A stretch of 8,298 nt of DNA from Desulfobulbaceae bacterium (GTDB lineage: Bacteria; Desulfobacterota; Desulfobulbia; Desulfobulbales; UBA5123). Shown piece after piece: positions 1 through 6,397 of this stretch; positions within the stretch are counted from its first letter, which is position 1; each line of letters opens with the position of its first letter. Below the pieces are notes generated by a model. That model made no database searches and was not told the origin of the DNA. It worked only from the letters and a program-made list of their open reading frames with translations. Position numbers and translations under genes: made by a program. The DNA lies in assembly GCA_029865195.1 (NCBI GenBank), contig JAOUHH010000115.1, positions 1 through 8,298 on the forward strand, written 5' to 3'.

Positions 1-1769
1 TCCTCTCCCGCTCGCGGATCTTCGCCCTCACCACACTCGACAACGAGCATCTTCTCCAGGTGGCGCAACAGGCGATCAACGATCCGGAACGCGGCTACGG
101 CAAGCTCGATCTCCATTTCGCCGACGAGGCCCTTGAGCATCTCGTCGAGATGGCCAACGGCGACGCCAGGGCACTGCTCAATGCCTTGGAACTGGCGGTA
201 CAGACCACCGAACCGGACCCGGATGGACGCATCCATATCGACCGGACCGTGGCCGAGGAGTCCATTCAGAAAAAGGCGGTGCTCTACGACAAGGACGGCG
301 ACGCCCATTACGACGTGATCTCGGCCTTCATCAAGTCGGTGCGCGGCTCCGATCCTGACGCCGCCCTCTACTGGCTGGCCAAGATGGTCTACGCCGGCGA
401 GGACCCGCGTTTCATCTTCCGGCGGATGCTGATCCTTGCCTCCGAGGATATCGGTATGGCCGACCCGCACGCCCTCACCGTGGTCGCAAGCGCCGCCCGC
501 ACCTTCGATTACGTGGGACTGCCGGAAGGTCGCTTCGCCCTGGCCCACGCCTGCGTCTACCTTGCCACCGCCCCCAAGAGCAATTCGTTGTTCGCCTTCT
601 TCTCTGCCCTAGAGAGCGTCGGCAAGGAGCGGGAAGGCGAGGTGCCGGATCACCTGAAGGACGCCGCCCGTGACGGCGAGGATCTCGGCCACGGCCGAGA
701 CTATCTCTACCCCCACGCCTACCGTGATCACTGGGTGGCGCAGCAGTATCTGCCCGCCTCCCTGCAGGGCCGAACCTTTTACCAGCCGGGCAATCTCGGT
801 TACGAAGAGGGGATCAAGGCGCAGGTGGAACGACGGCGGGAAGAGCAACTCGCAGCCTTTCTGGAGGAGCGAGATGCCCAATACAATCCGCTCAACGAGA
901 TCTTCTTTGCCGCCCATTGCCACAGCCCCGGCAAGGTGCAGAGCCAGTGGCTGAAGCGGACCCTTGCCAATACCGGCAAACGGCTGGGCGAGGTGCGCGA
1001 TGCCATGTATAGGGCCGCTGCCTGCGGGCAGGATGCACGGATTCTCACCATCAACGACAACACCGGGCTTTTGATCTGGGAGGGGCTGCGTCAGGCGCCG
1101 CAGGGCGGGGTGTATGCCCTATTTGCGGAAGCAGAGGCAGCGGCGATGATCAAGGAACAGGCGGAAAACCTCGATCCCCTGGATCGGCCGGTGCTCATCG
1201 CCGGCGGTTTGAACGCCCTTAAGGAGCATTGCCGGCGGGAACAAGGCCTTGCGTTCGATGTTATGCTGGCCAGGGGGATGAAACGGGTGCTGGAGGGCAA
1301 TGACGACGGCCTGGCAAGGCTTGGCGCAATGCTCGCGCCCGCAGGCAGGATAATCTGCGCCGAATCGTTGCCCCGCTTCAATCAGCGGCTGTACCGGCTG
1401 TTGCCGGAATCCGCATTGTCTGCCGAGATACGGGATGCCTTAGCGCTTGCCGAAGAGGCCATCTACGCCCATGCCGATCTCGACTGGTGCGAGGAAGACA
1501 CCCTGCGGCAACGGTTTGACTGCCCTGCCCTCCGATTGCGGAAGCTGCATCTTGAGCAGAGCCGCCATCAGGTCTACATCAGTCGCGACGAAATCGACAA
1601 CTGGTTCACCCCCCGGAGCGAGGGGGAGAAAAAGGCGTACTGTCAGCACCTGGCCGACCATGTTGACGAGCAGGCCTTGTCCCTGATCCAAACCGCCTTC
1701 CGCTCACACCTCACAAACAAGGTCTGCCGCTGGGAAAGCGTTACCGCTTACCTTGTTCTGGAGCGCTGA
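1..1769 (+). CDS. rarA: Replication-associated recombination protein A (RarA/MgsA) with C-terminal methyltransferase-like extension, 5'-truncated
   Basis: RarA is a clamp-loader-like AAA+ ATPase that acts at stalled or gapped replication forks. The window enters the gene inside the ATPase domain: the first full codon is at position 3 and reads LSRSRIF, the sensor/arginine-finger region that follows Walker A and B in this family. Next come the AAA lid (about 60-400, with NGDARALLNALE) and the MgsA C-terminal tetramerisation domain (about 400-860, with SVRGSDPDAALYWLAKM, ASEDIGMADP and YLATAPKSN). E. coli RarA (447 residues) ends near here, but this frame continues about 290 residues to TGA at 1767-1769. 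The extension contains a Rossmann-like pattern (positions 1035-1367): ILTINDNTGLL, then an acidic-ended strand, then FDVMLARG and LAPAGRIICAE, resembling class I SAM methyltransferases. I recall RarA/unknown-domain fusions as a recognised group (PRK13341). The RarA call is secure; the activity of the extension is unknown. The ATP-binding motifs lie outside the window. Confidence 0.93.
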   Translation, partial: LSRSRIFALTTLDNEHLLQVAQQAINDPERGYGKLDLHFADEALEHLVEMANGDARALLNALELAVQTTEPDPDGRIHIDRTVAEESIQKKAVLYDKDGDAHYDVISAFIKSVRGSDPDAALYWLAKMVYAGEDPRFIFRRMLILASEDIGMADPHALTVVASAARTFDYVGLPEGRFALAHACVYLATAPKSNSLFAFFSALESVGKEREGEVPDHLKDAARDGEDLGHGRDYLYPHAYRDHWVAQQYLPASLQGRTFYQPGNLGYEEGIKAQVERRREEQLAAFLEERDAQYNPLNEIFFAAHCHSPGKVQSQWLKRTLANTGKRLGEVRDAMYRAAACGQDARILTINDNTGLLIWEGLRQAPQGGVYALFAEAEAAAMIKEQAENLDPLDRPVLIAGGLNALKEHCRREQGLAFDVMLARGMKRVLEGNDDGLARLGAMLAPAGRIICAESLPRFNQRLYRLLPESALSAEIRDALALAEEAIYAHADLDWCEEDTLRQRFDCPALRLRKLHLEQSRHQVYISRDEIDNWFTPRSEGEKKAYCQHLADHVDEQALSLIQTAFRSHLTNKVCRWESVTAYLVLER

Positions 1770-2688
1770 TGATCGCCTTGGTCAGGGTCACGCCGATATG
1801 GAGCAGGAGGCCTGGGTACGATTCCCGACCCGGTACGCCGCCGATGGGATCAAGCTCGTAGACGGGGATGCCCGCCGCCTCGGCCAGCACCTGGGCCGGA
1901 CGCTTGGCAAGCTGTGGTTCGGTGAACAGGGCCTTGATCTTTTCTTCCTTGATCCGCTTGACCAGTTCCATGAGAAATTTCGGAGAGGGCTCCCTGCCCG
2001 GCGCCTCCACCACCACGCCTGCCGATTGCAGGTTGTAGCGATGGATAAGATAGTTGAACGACGGATGGAAGAGCAGCAGCGGTTCGCCGGCAAGGGGCTT
2101 GAGGATGACCCGCAGCTCCCGGTCCAGCTGATCAAGACGCTGCTTGAATCTCTCACCGTTGGCGACATAGATGGGTTTGCCGGCGGGATCAATATTGCAA
2201 AGCTCGGCCACCAGTTGCGGCACCATCGCCTTCACGGTCAACGGGTCCGTCCAGAAATGGGGATCGACAAACCCAGCCTGGTGCTGCTCATTCTCGTCGG
2301 CATCGCCAGCCACCGGAGGATGTTCGTGACCATCGGTCATCATCAATCGCTCGGCCTCCGGCACCAACTTGAGCATGGAGACCTTGAGCACTATCGGCAG
2401 TTTCTGCACCCACTCGCCGTCAAGCCCCGGTCCTCCGTAAAAAAAGGCCTGCGCCGAGGCGATTCCCTTCAGATCGGATGGCTTCGGCTCAAAGGTGTGC
2501 GGCGACCCGCCCGGCGGCAACAACCGGCTAACCTCAGCGCGGCCGAGGGTGATCTCGCGCAGGATCGCGGCCAGGGGATGGATGGAGGCGACATAGCGAC
2601 GTGGCGTATCCCCGGCCGAGGCCACGGGGACGGTCAGAATGAAAACCACAAAAAACAGCAGGAGGGGCAGGAGGCGGGGCGATTTCAT
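1741..2688 (-). CDS. znuA: Periplasmic zinc/manganese-type ABC transporter substrate-binding protein (ZnuA-like, cluster A-I)
   Basis: This 315-residue protein should capture Zn2+ (or Mn2+) in the periplasm and deliver it to an ABC permease. Residues 1-26 form a Sec signal peptide (basic start, hydrophobic core, VASA/G cleavage); there is no lipobox cysteine. Ligand positions typical of cluster A-I proteins are visible: His64 in SPHTFEP, His144 in DPHFWTDP, His208 in FHPSFNYL and Asp280 in ELDPIGG. A short His/acid-rich loop (about 119-137, DGHEHPP...DENEQHQ) matches the metal-loading loop of zinc-specific members and favours zinc. An in-frame TTG lies one codon earlier (2691), but I chose ATG at 2688 because it overlaps the upstream stop as TGATG, implying translational coupling; no separate Shine-Dalgarno is visible. 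Its 3' end overlaps rarA by 29 bp in the convergent direction. No permease or ATPase gene is in the window, so the partner transporter must be elsewhere. Confidence 0.88.
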   Translation of the reverse strand: MKSPRLLPLLLFFVVFILTVPVASAGDTPRRYVASIHPLAAILREITLGRAEVSRLLPPGGSPHTFEPKPSDLKGIASAQAFFYGGPGLDGEWVQKLPIVLKVSMLKLVPEAERLMMTDGHEHPPVAGDADENEQHQAGFVDPHFWTDPLTVKAMVPQLVAELCNIDPAGKPIYVANGERFKQRLDQLDRELRVILKPLAGEPLLLFHPSFNYLIHRYNLQSAGVVVEAPGREPSPKFLMELVKRIKEEKIKALFTEPQLAKRPAQVLAEAAGIPVYELDPIGGVPGRESYPGLLLHIGVTLTKAIISAPEQGKR

Positions 2689-3161
2689 CAATCAAAAACC
2701 AGAAGGCTGCGAATTTTATTAAGCTTGCCGTTACCGATGCCGGGTACGGCAAGGAGATCGTGGGGAGAGTGGAAGTCACCAAGCCGTTCACGCCGGGCGA
2801 CGATGCGGTCGGCGAGTACAGGGCCGATGCCCGGCAGGATGGTAAGCAGTTGCCGGTCGGCCCGGTTTACGGACAGCGGCTGGAAGAACAAAGGCCGCAC
2901 CCGGTTCGGATAGATGCCGACGGCGACCTGATGATTACCCGGTGCAGACTTGAGCGGCAGCCGGTACAGGCCGCCACCCCGCTCTTGGGCATGCAACCAG
3001 GCGAAGCGCACGGGTTCGGAGACCACGGCGGGATGGAAGGCGCGGCCAGGGCGGTATTGTATAAGGTGGAGCATGGCGATCACGAGACCGATCACAAGCA
3101 AAGCTAACGGCCGGTGGTCCTTGCCGGAACAACCTGCCGGGGGGCGGTTATTTGCCTTCAT
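2688..3161 (-). CDS. ComEA-like membrane-anchored helix-hairpin-helix DNA-binding protein
   Basis: A 157-residue protein with a short basic N-terminus, one transmembrane segment (about residues 18-35, LALLVIGLVIAMLHLI) and a C-terminal ComEA-type double helix-hairpin-helix domain (about 95-155). The two hairpins are clear: LPGIGPVLADRI (109-120) and VPGIGNGKLNKI (139-150), preceded by the usual LSVNRAD start. ComEA proteins bind incoming DNA outside the inner membrane during natural transformation, but small HhH proteins of this kind are widespread and often uncharacterised, so a role in competence is only possible. The middle section (about 40-95) is not one I recognise and lacks the SLBB domain of Bacillus ComEA. 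The ATG at 3161 lies 14 bp inside the end of cimA, with AAGG directly abutting it, too close for a normal Shine-Dalgarno; re-initiation after cimA is plausible. Its stop overlaps the znuA start by one base. Confidence 0.8.
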   Translation of the reverse strand: MKANNRPPAGCSGKDHRPLALLVIGLVIAMLHLIQYRPGRAFHPAVVSEPVRFAWLHAQERGGGLYRLPLKSAPGNHQVAVGIYPNRVRPLFFQPLSVNRADRQLLTILPGIGPVLADRIVARRERLGDFHSPHDLLAVPGIGNGKLNKIRSLLVFD

Positions 3162-4737
3162 CCTTGAGCAATTTATAGGTGATACTGTCTACCAGCGCCT
3201 GCCAGCTTGCCTCCAGGATATCGTGCGAGACGCCGACCGTTCCCCAGCGGGAAGCCTTGTCGCGTGACTCGACCAGCACCCGGACCCTGGCGCCGGTGCC
3301 GTGCTCACTGGTCAACACCCGTACCTTGTAATCGGCAAGCTCCATCTCGGCAAGCTGCGGATAGAAGCGGGTCAGCGCCTTTCTAAGCGCCTTGTCCAGC
3401 GCGTTGACCGGGCCGTCGCCCAAGGCGGCGGTATGGACCATCTCATCCCGCACCTGTAAACGGATCGTCGCCTCTTCAAGAGGATGTTCGCCGCTCTTGG
3501 TTTTCTGGCTCAGGATCCTAAACGACTGCAAATCAAAAAATTTGCGTTCGTTGCCCATGGCCTTGCGCATCAACAACTCGAAGGAGGCCTCGGCGCCTTC
3601 GTACTGAAAGCCCTGGTTTTCGAGCTCCTTGAGGTTCTTGACGATGGCGGTCAGGGCCGGGTCCTTGCTGTCGAGATCCAGGCCGAACTTCTTGGCCTTG
3701 TGCAGGACGTTGCTCTTGCCGGCCAGATCGGAAATCAGGATGCGGCGGACATTGCCCACCTTCTCCGGCTCGATATGCTCGTAGGTAACAGGGTTGCGCT
3801 GCACGGCGCTGACGTGGATGCCGCCCTTGTGGGCAAAGGCCGACTGCCCGACATACGGCTGGTATTTGTTGTGCGGCAGATTGGCGATTTCGGTAACGAA
3901 TCGCGATGTTTCGCGCAAGGCGGTCATGTTGGCGCGGGCGGTGAAATCAAACCCCATCTTCAGCCCCAGGGCCGGGATGATGGAGGTGAGGTTGGCGTTG
4001 CCGCATCGTTCGCCGAAGCCGTTGATGGTGCCCTGCACCTGCACCGCCCCGTTGCTGACCGCCACCAGGGAGTTTGCCACCGCCGTCTCGGTATCGTTGT
4101 GGGCGTGAATGCCGAGATCGATGCTAACCCCCTTGCCGGCCAGATGATCCTTGACCGCCGTCATGATCGCCGGGATATCGGTGGGCAGGGTGCCGCCGTT
4201 GGTATCGCAGAGGGCCAGGCAGTCGGCACCGCCCTCAACCGCCTTGTCGATGGTGGCAAGGGCATACTCACGGTTGGCCTTGAAGCCGTCAAAGAAGTGC
4301 TCGGCGTCATAAAAGAGATGCTTGACGTGTTTGCGCAGAAAGGCCAACGACTCGACGATGATCAACAGGTTGTCATCGAGGCCGATGCGCAGGGCATCGC
4401 GGACGTGGATATCCCAGGTCTTGCCGAAGATGGTGATGCCCGGCGTGGCGGCCTCCACCAAGGCCAGCAGATTCGGATCTTCCTCGGTCTTGTTGGCGAA
4501 CAGGCGCGTCGAGCCGAAGGCGGTGATCCTGGCGTGCTTCAGGTTCTGCCCCTTGATCTTCTTGAAAAATTCCACATCCTTGGGGTTGGAGCCCGGCCAG
4601 CCGCCCTCGATATAGTCGATCCCCAGCTCGTCGAGTTTCAGGGCAATGCGGATCTTGTCCTCAACCGAAAGGTTGAAGTTTTCCGATTGGGTGCCGTCTC
4701 GCAGAGTGGTGTCGTAGATCGTCAGTTGCTGAGCCAT
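3148..4737 (-). CDS. cimA: (R)-citramalate synthase
   Basis: A 529-residue enzyme that condenses pyruvate with acetyl-CoA to (R)-citramalate, the first step of the threonine-independent route to 2-oxobutyrate and isoleucine. The TIM-barrel DRE domain starts at once with DTTLRDGTQ (residues 9-17; Arg13 and Asp14 catalytic, metal-binding). Metal ligands His211 and His213 are in GIHAHND, followed by FGERCGNANL (241-250) and FAHKGGIHVSAV (301-312). Residues about 400-529 match the LeuA-type allosteric domain through which isoleucine inhibits this family. Length and the IEGGWPGSNPKD segment fit the long citramalate synthases (TIGR00977 type) better than 2-isopropylmalate or homocitrate synthase. 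The start ATG at 4737 has a modest GAG eight bases upstream. The gene follows lysC after 41 bp with no terminator and overlaps the HhH gene by 14 bp. I recall the same lysC-cimA adjacency in Geobacter. Confidence 0.93.
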   Translation of the reverse strand: MAQQLTIYDTTLRDGTQSENFNLSVEDKIRIALKLDELGIDYIEGGWPGSNPKDVEFFKKIKGQNLKHARITAFGSTRLFANKTEEDPNLLALVEAATPGITIFGKTWDIHVRDALRIGLDDNLLIIVESLAFLRKHVKHLFYDAEHFFDGFKANREYALATIDKAVEGGADCLALCDTNGGTLPTDIPAIMTAVKDHLAGKGVSIDLGIHAHNDTETAVANSLVAVSNGAVQVQGTINGFGERCGNANLTSIIPALGLKMGFDFTARANMTALRETSRFVTEIANLPHNKYQPYVGQSAFAHKGGIHVSAVQRNPVTYEHIEPEKVGNVRRILISDLAGKSNVLHKAKKFGLDLDSKDPALTAIVKNLKELENQGFQYEGAEASFELLMRKAMGNERKFFDLQSFRILSQKTKSGEHPLEEATIRLQVRDEMVHTAALGDGPVNALDKALRKALTRFYPQLAEMELADYKVRVLTSEHGTGARVRVLVESRDKASRWGTVGVSHDILEASWQALVDSITYKLLKDEGK

Positions 4738-4778
4738 GGGAAATTCTCGTCGTTGTCTAACATTTGTAAAGCTAGGGA

Positions 4779-5261
4779 TCAGGCCGCCTGATCGAGATTG
4801 AAGGCCTTGTGCAGTGAGCGTACCGCCAATTCGGTGTACTTTTCCTCAATGACACAGGAGATCTTGATCTCGGAGGTGGAGATCATCATTATGTTGACCC
4901 CCTCGCTGGAGAGGGTGTCAAACATGGTGGTGGCGATGCCGGAATGATTGCGCATGCCGACCCCGACCACCGATACCTTGACGATGTCCGTGGCGCCCGA
5001 GACGCCTTCGGCGCCGATGTCGGCGGCGATCTTTTCCACCAGGGCCATCGCGCGCTTGTAGTCGGTTCGCGGCACGGTGAAGGTCATGTCGGTCATCTCG
5101 GTGCCGCGGGTGTTCTGGATAATCATATCGACCACGATGCCGGCGTCGGAGATCGGTTTGAAGATTTTGCTGGCGGTGCCCGGTTGATCCGGCACCTTGG
5201 CAATGGTGATACGCGCTTCGTTCTTATTGTAGGTCACACCAGAAATCTGCATGGATTCCAT
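4779..5261 (-). CDS. lysC: Probable internal translation product of lysC: aspartate kinase beta (regulatory) subunit
   Basis: In-frame ATG at 5261-5259 (Met247 of LysC) would give a 160-residue protein containing only the two ACT domains. It is preceded by a perfect AGGAGG at 5275-5270 with an 8-base gap, stronger than the ribosome binding site of the full-length protein. In Bacillus subtilis and Corynebacterium glutamicum, lysC is known to encode such a beta subunit (about 160-170 residues) from an in-frame internal start at the equivalent place, forming alpha2beta2 enzymes. The same arrangement here is inferred; the AGGAGG falls in the codons for Glu-Glu-Asp, which could also arise by coding chance. 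Confidence 0.6.
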   Translation of the reverse strand: MESMQISGVTYNKNEARITIAKVPDQPGTASKIFKPISDAGIVVDMIIQNTRGTEMTDMTFTVPRTDYKRAMALVEKIAADIGAEGVSGATDIVKVSVVGVGMRNHSGIATTMFDTLSSEGVNIMMISTSEIKISCVIEEKYTELAVRSLHKAFNLDQAA

Positions 5262-5999
5262 CTTTTTGTCCTCCTCGACAACCCATGTTCCCTCATTCTC
5301 GGTAAAGGTGGAACGGACATGGAGCGGTACTTTATAACGTTTGGCGATTCCAACCGAGCGGATATCGAGCACCTTGGCGCCCAGGCTGGCCAGTTCTAAC
5401 ATTTCATCATAGGTGATGCGGTCGATCTTGCGGGCCGCGGCGCAGATGTTGGGATCGGTGGTGTAAACCCCGTCGACATCGGTAAAGATGTCGCACTGAT
5501 CGGCCTTCAGCGCAGCGGCGAGGGCGACGGCGGTGGTATCCGATCCGCCACGGCCCAGGGTGGTGATGTCTCCGTCCGGGGTAACCCCCTGAAAGCCCGC
5601 CACCACGACAATCTTGCCTTCCTTGAGATATTTGTGGATCAAGGCGGAATCGATATCTTTGATCCGGGCCTTGGTGTGCATCCGGTCGGTGACGATTTTA
5701 ACCTGATCGCCCAGCAGCGAGACGGCGTCGTCGCCCATCTCCTTGACCGCCATCGCAAACAGGGCAATGGTCACCTGCTCGCCGCTCGAGAGCAGGACAT
5801 CCATCTCTCGGGGGTCAGGGATCGCCTGCATCTGGTTGGCCAGATCGACAAATCGATTGGTTTCACCGGCCATGGCAGAGAGCACCACCACCATATCGTT
5901 GCCCTTCTTCTTGCAGGCGAGCACCCGTTTGGCTACCGCCTTGATCTTGTCGGGGTTGGCAACGGAGGTCCCCCCGAATTTCTGTACAATCAGTGCCAT
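4779..5999 (-). CDS. lysC: Aspartate kinase (aspartokinase)
   Basis: This 406-residue enzyme phosphorylates aspartate to 4-aspartyl phosphate, the committed step toward lysine, threonine and methionine. The kinase domain begins with KFGGTSVA (residues 7-14) and includes the phosphate-binding TLGRGGSDTTA (147-157) and FTDVDGVYTTDP (172-183). Two ACT domains follow (about 250-325 and 340-406), the sites of feedback inhibition by Lys and/or Thr. The reading frame is open to 6044, but I place the start at ATG 5999 because it gives the family's usual MALIVQKFGG beginning; GAGGAG lies 12 bases upstream, a slightly long spacing. The length and single kinase plus tandem ACT fit the alpha2beta2-type enzymes of Bacillus, Corynebacterium and Thermus, and not the bifunctional kinase-dehydrogenases. 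It is the promoter-proximal gene of the leftward cluster. An internal start probably yields a separate beta subunit (see separate entry). Confidence 0.96.
   Translation of the reverse strand: MALIVQKFGGTSVANPDKIKAVAKRVLACKKKGNDMVVVLSAMAGETNRFVDLANQMQAIPDPREMDVLLSSGEQVTIALFAMAVKEMGDDAVSLLGDQVKIVTDRMHTKARIKDIDSALIHKYLKEGKIVVVAGFQGVTPDGDITTLGRGGSDTTAVALAAALKADQCDIFTDVDGVYTTDPNICAAARKIDRITYDEMLELASLGAKVLDIRSVGIAKRYKVPLHVRSTFTENEGTWVVEEDKKMESMQISGVTYNKNEARITIAKVPDQPGTASKIFKPISDAGIVVDMIIQNTRGTEMTDMTFTVPRTDYKRAMALVEKIAADIGAEGVSGATDIVKVSVVGVGMRNHSGIATTMFDTLSSEGVNIMMISTSEIKISCVIEEKYTELAVRSLHKAFNLDQAA
5270..5275 (-). promoter_or_regulatory. Strong internal ribosome binding site within lysC
   Basis: AGGAGG on the minus strand, eight bases before the in-frame ATG at 5261-5259. 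The spacing and full match to the anti-Shine-Dalgarno support use as the start of the ACT-only beta subunit. Confidence 0.6.
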
Positions 6000-6011
6000 T
6001 GATTTTGCATG

Positions 6012-6017
6012 CTCCTC
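6012..6017 (-). promoter_or_regulatory. Ribosome binding site of lysC
   Basis: GAGGAG on the minus strand, 12 bases upstream of ATG 5999. It decides against the longer reading frame beginning at 6044, because it would lie inside that extension. An out-of-frame ATG lies one base after it. Confidence 0.55.
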
Positions 6018-6119
6018 GTTCTGTTGTGTTGTGCACCCCTTCAATAAAAATGTCCGGTCGCCGTCATGCTCGGGAGCCGGATCACAGGGTCTCGCGAATT
6101 GTAAGAATTTTTCCCGTCA

Positions 6120-6167
6120 AACGTGCTATTTTACCCAAGAAATCTAGATACGCACGTTATTTTTTTT
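6120..6167 (+). terminator. Possible terminator-like stem-loop with T8 tract
   Basis: AACGTGC (6120-6126) pairs perfectly with GCACGTT (6152-6158), with a 25-base loop, and is followed by A then T8 (6160-6167) on the plus strand. The long loop and lack of any known rightward transcript upstream make this weak as an intrinsic terminator. It might end a small RNA or an antisense transcript, or the inverted repeat may act as DNA. Confidence 0.25.
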
Positions 6168-6317
6168 GCCGGCTGCAACCGTCATTGCGGACGATTTTAT
6201 TCCATTCTTCAAGTAATTATGCATTTAATAACAAACAGTTACCGCCATATGCAGCAATTGCCGCCTAAATCCGTACTTAATTTTTTCGAAAAAGTATCTT
6301 GCATTAAATAACAGATT

Positions 6318-6346
6318 TTGCTAGAAAAATTTCATTAAAATTTAAT
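6318..6346 (+). promoter_or_regulatory. Candidate sigma-70 promoter for the M23 peptidase gene
   Basis: TTGCTA (6318-6323) and TTTAAT (6341-6346) separated by exactly 17 bases, matching 4 of 6 and 5 of 6 consensus positions. Transcription would start near 6353, about 45 bases before the ATG at 6398. In such AT-rich DNA chance matches are common. The -10 lies within a CATTAAA-A-TTTAATG inverted repeat (6333-6347) that could be an operator. Confidence 0.4.
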
Positions 6347-6397
6347 GGTTCCAAACGTTGGCTTACCTTAACTTCAATCGGGTATGTGCAAAGTACA

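Larger units (their letters stand above)
6000..6397. other. AT-rich divergent intergenic region between lysC and the M23 peptidase gene
   Basis: A 398-bp non-coding spacer, clearly richer in A and T than the flanking genes, especially 6180-6360. It must hold promoters for both the leftward amino-acid cluster and the rightward peptidase gene. It contains a candidate rightward promoter (6318-6346), repeated CATTAAA-like motifs, a 12-bp palindrome of T5-CG-A5 (6282-6293), an 8-bp palindrome ATCTAGAT (6142-6149) and a stem-loop followed by T8. For lysC I see only an isolated -10-like TACAAT (minus strand, 6103-6098) without a good -35. I found no credible protein of its own and no recognisable lysine riboswitch. 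Confidence 0.8.

Noticed and set aside
1736..1749. AAGCG-TTAC-CGCTT hairpin as a terminator for rarA or znuA
   Set aside because: The stem is only 5 bp, there is no T-run on either side, and it lies inside both coding regions.
1753..2913. 386-codon plus-strand open frame opposite znuA and the HhH gene
   Set aside because: Its sequence is low-complexity, Arg/His/Gln-rich and family-less, as expected for the reverse of GC-rich coding DNA, while the minus strand encodes clear conserved proteins.
3484..4791. 435-codon plus-strand open frame opposite cimA
   Set aside because: It is the antisense reading of a strongly conserved citramalate synthase, with no recognisable domain; GC-rich codon bias keeps stops rare on the opposite strand.
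6000..6044. Extended lysC start at 6044 adding 15 residues
   Set aside because: The extra residues are not found at the start of aspartate kinases, and the GAGGAG ribosome site would lie inside the extension.
6000..6120. Lysine riboswitch upstream of lysC
   Set aside because: The minus-strand leader is short and I cannot find the conserved helical junction sequences of the lysine riboswitch. A covariance-model search would settle it.
6084..6120. Possible attenuator leader peptide MTGKILTIRETL (minus strand, TTG start)
   Set aside because: It is rich in Thr, Ile and Leu, which is suggestive before lysC-cimA, but it lacks a Shine-Dalgarno, uses a TTG start and has no terminator/antiterminator hairpin pair after it.
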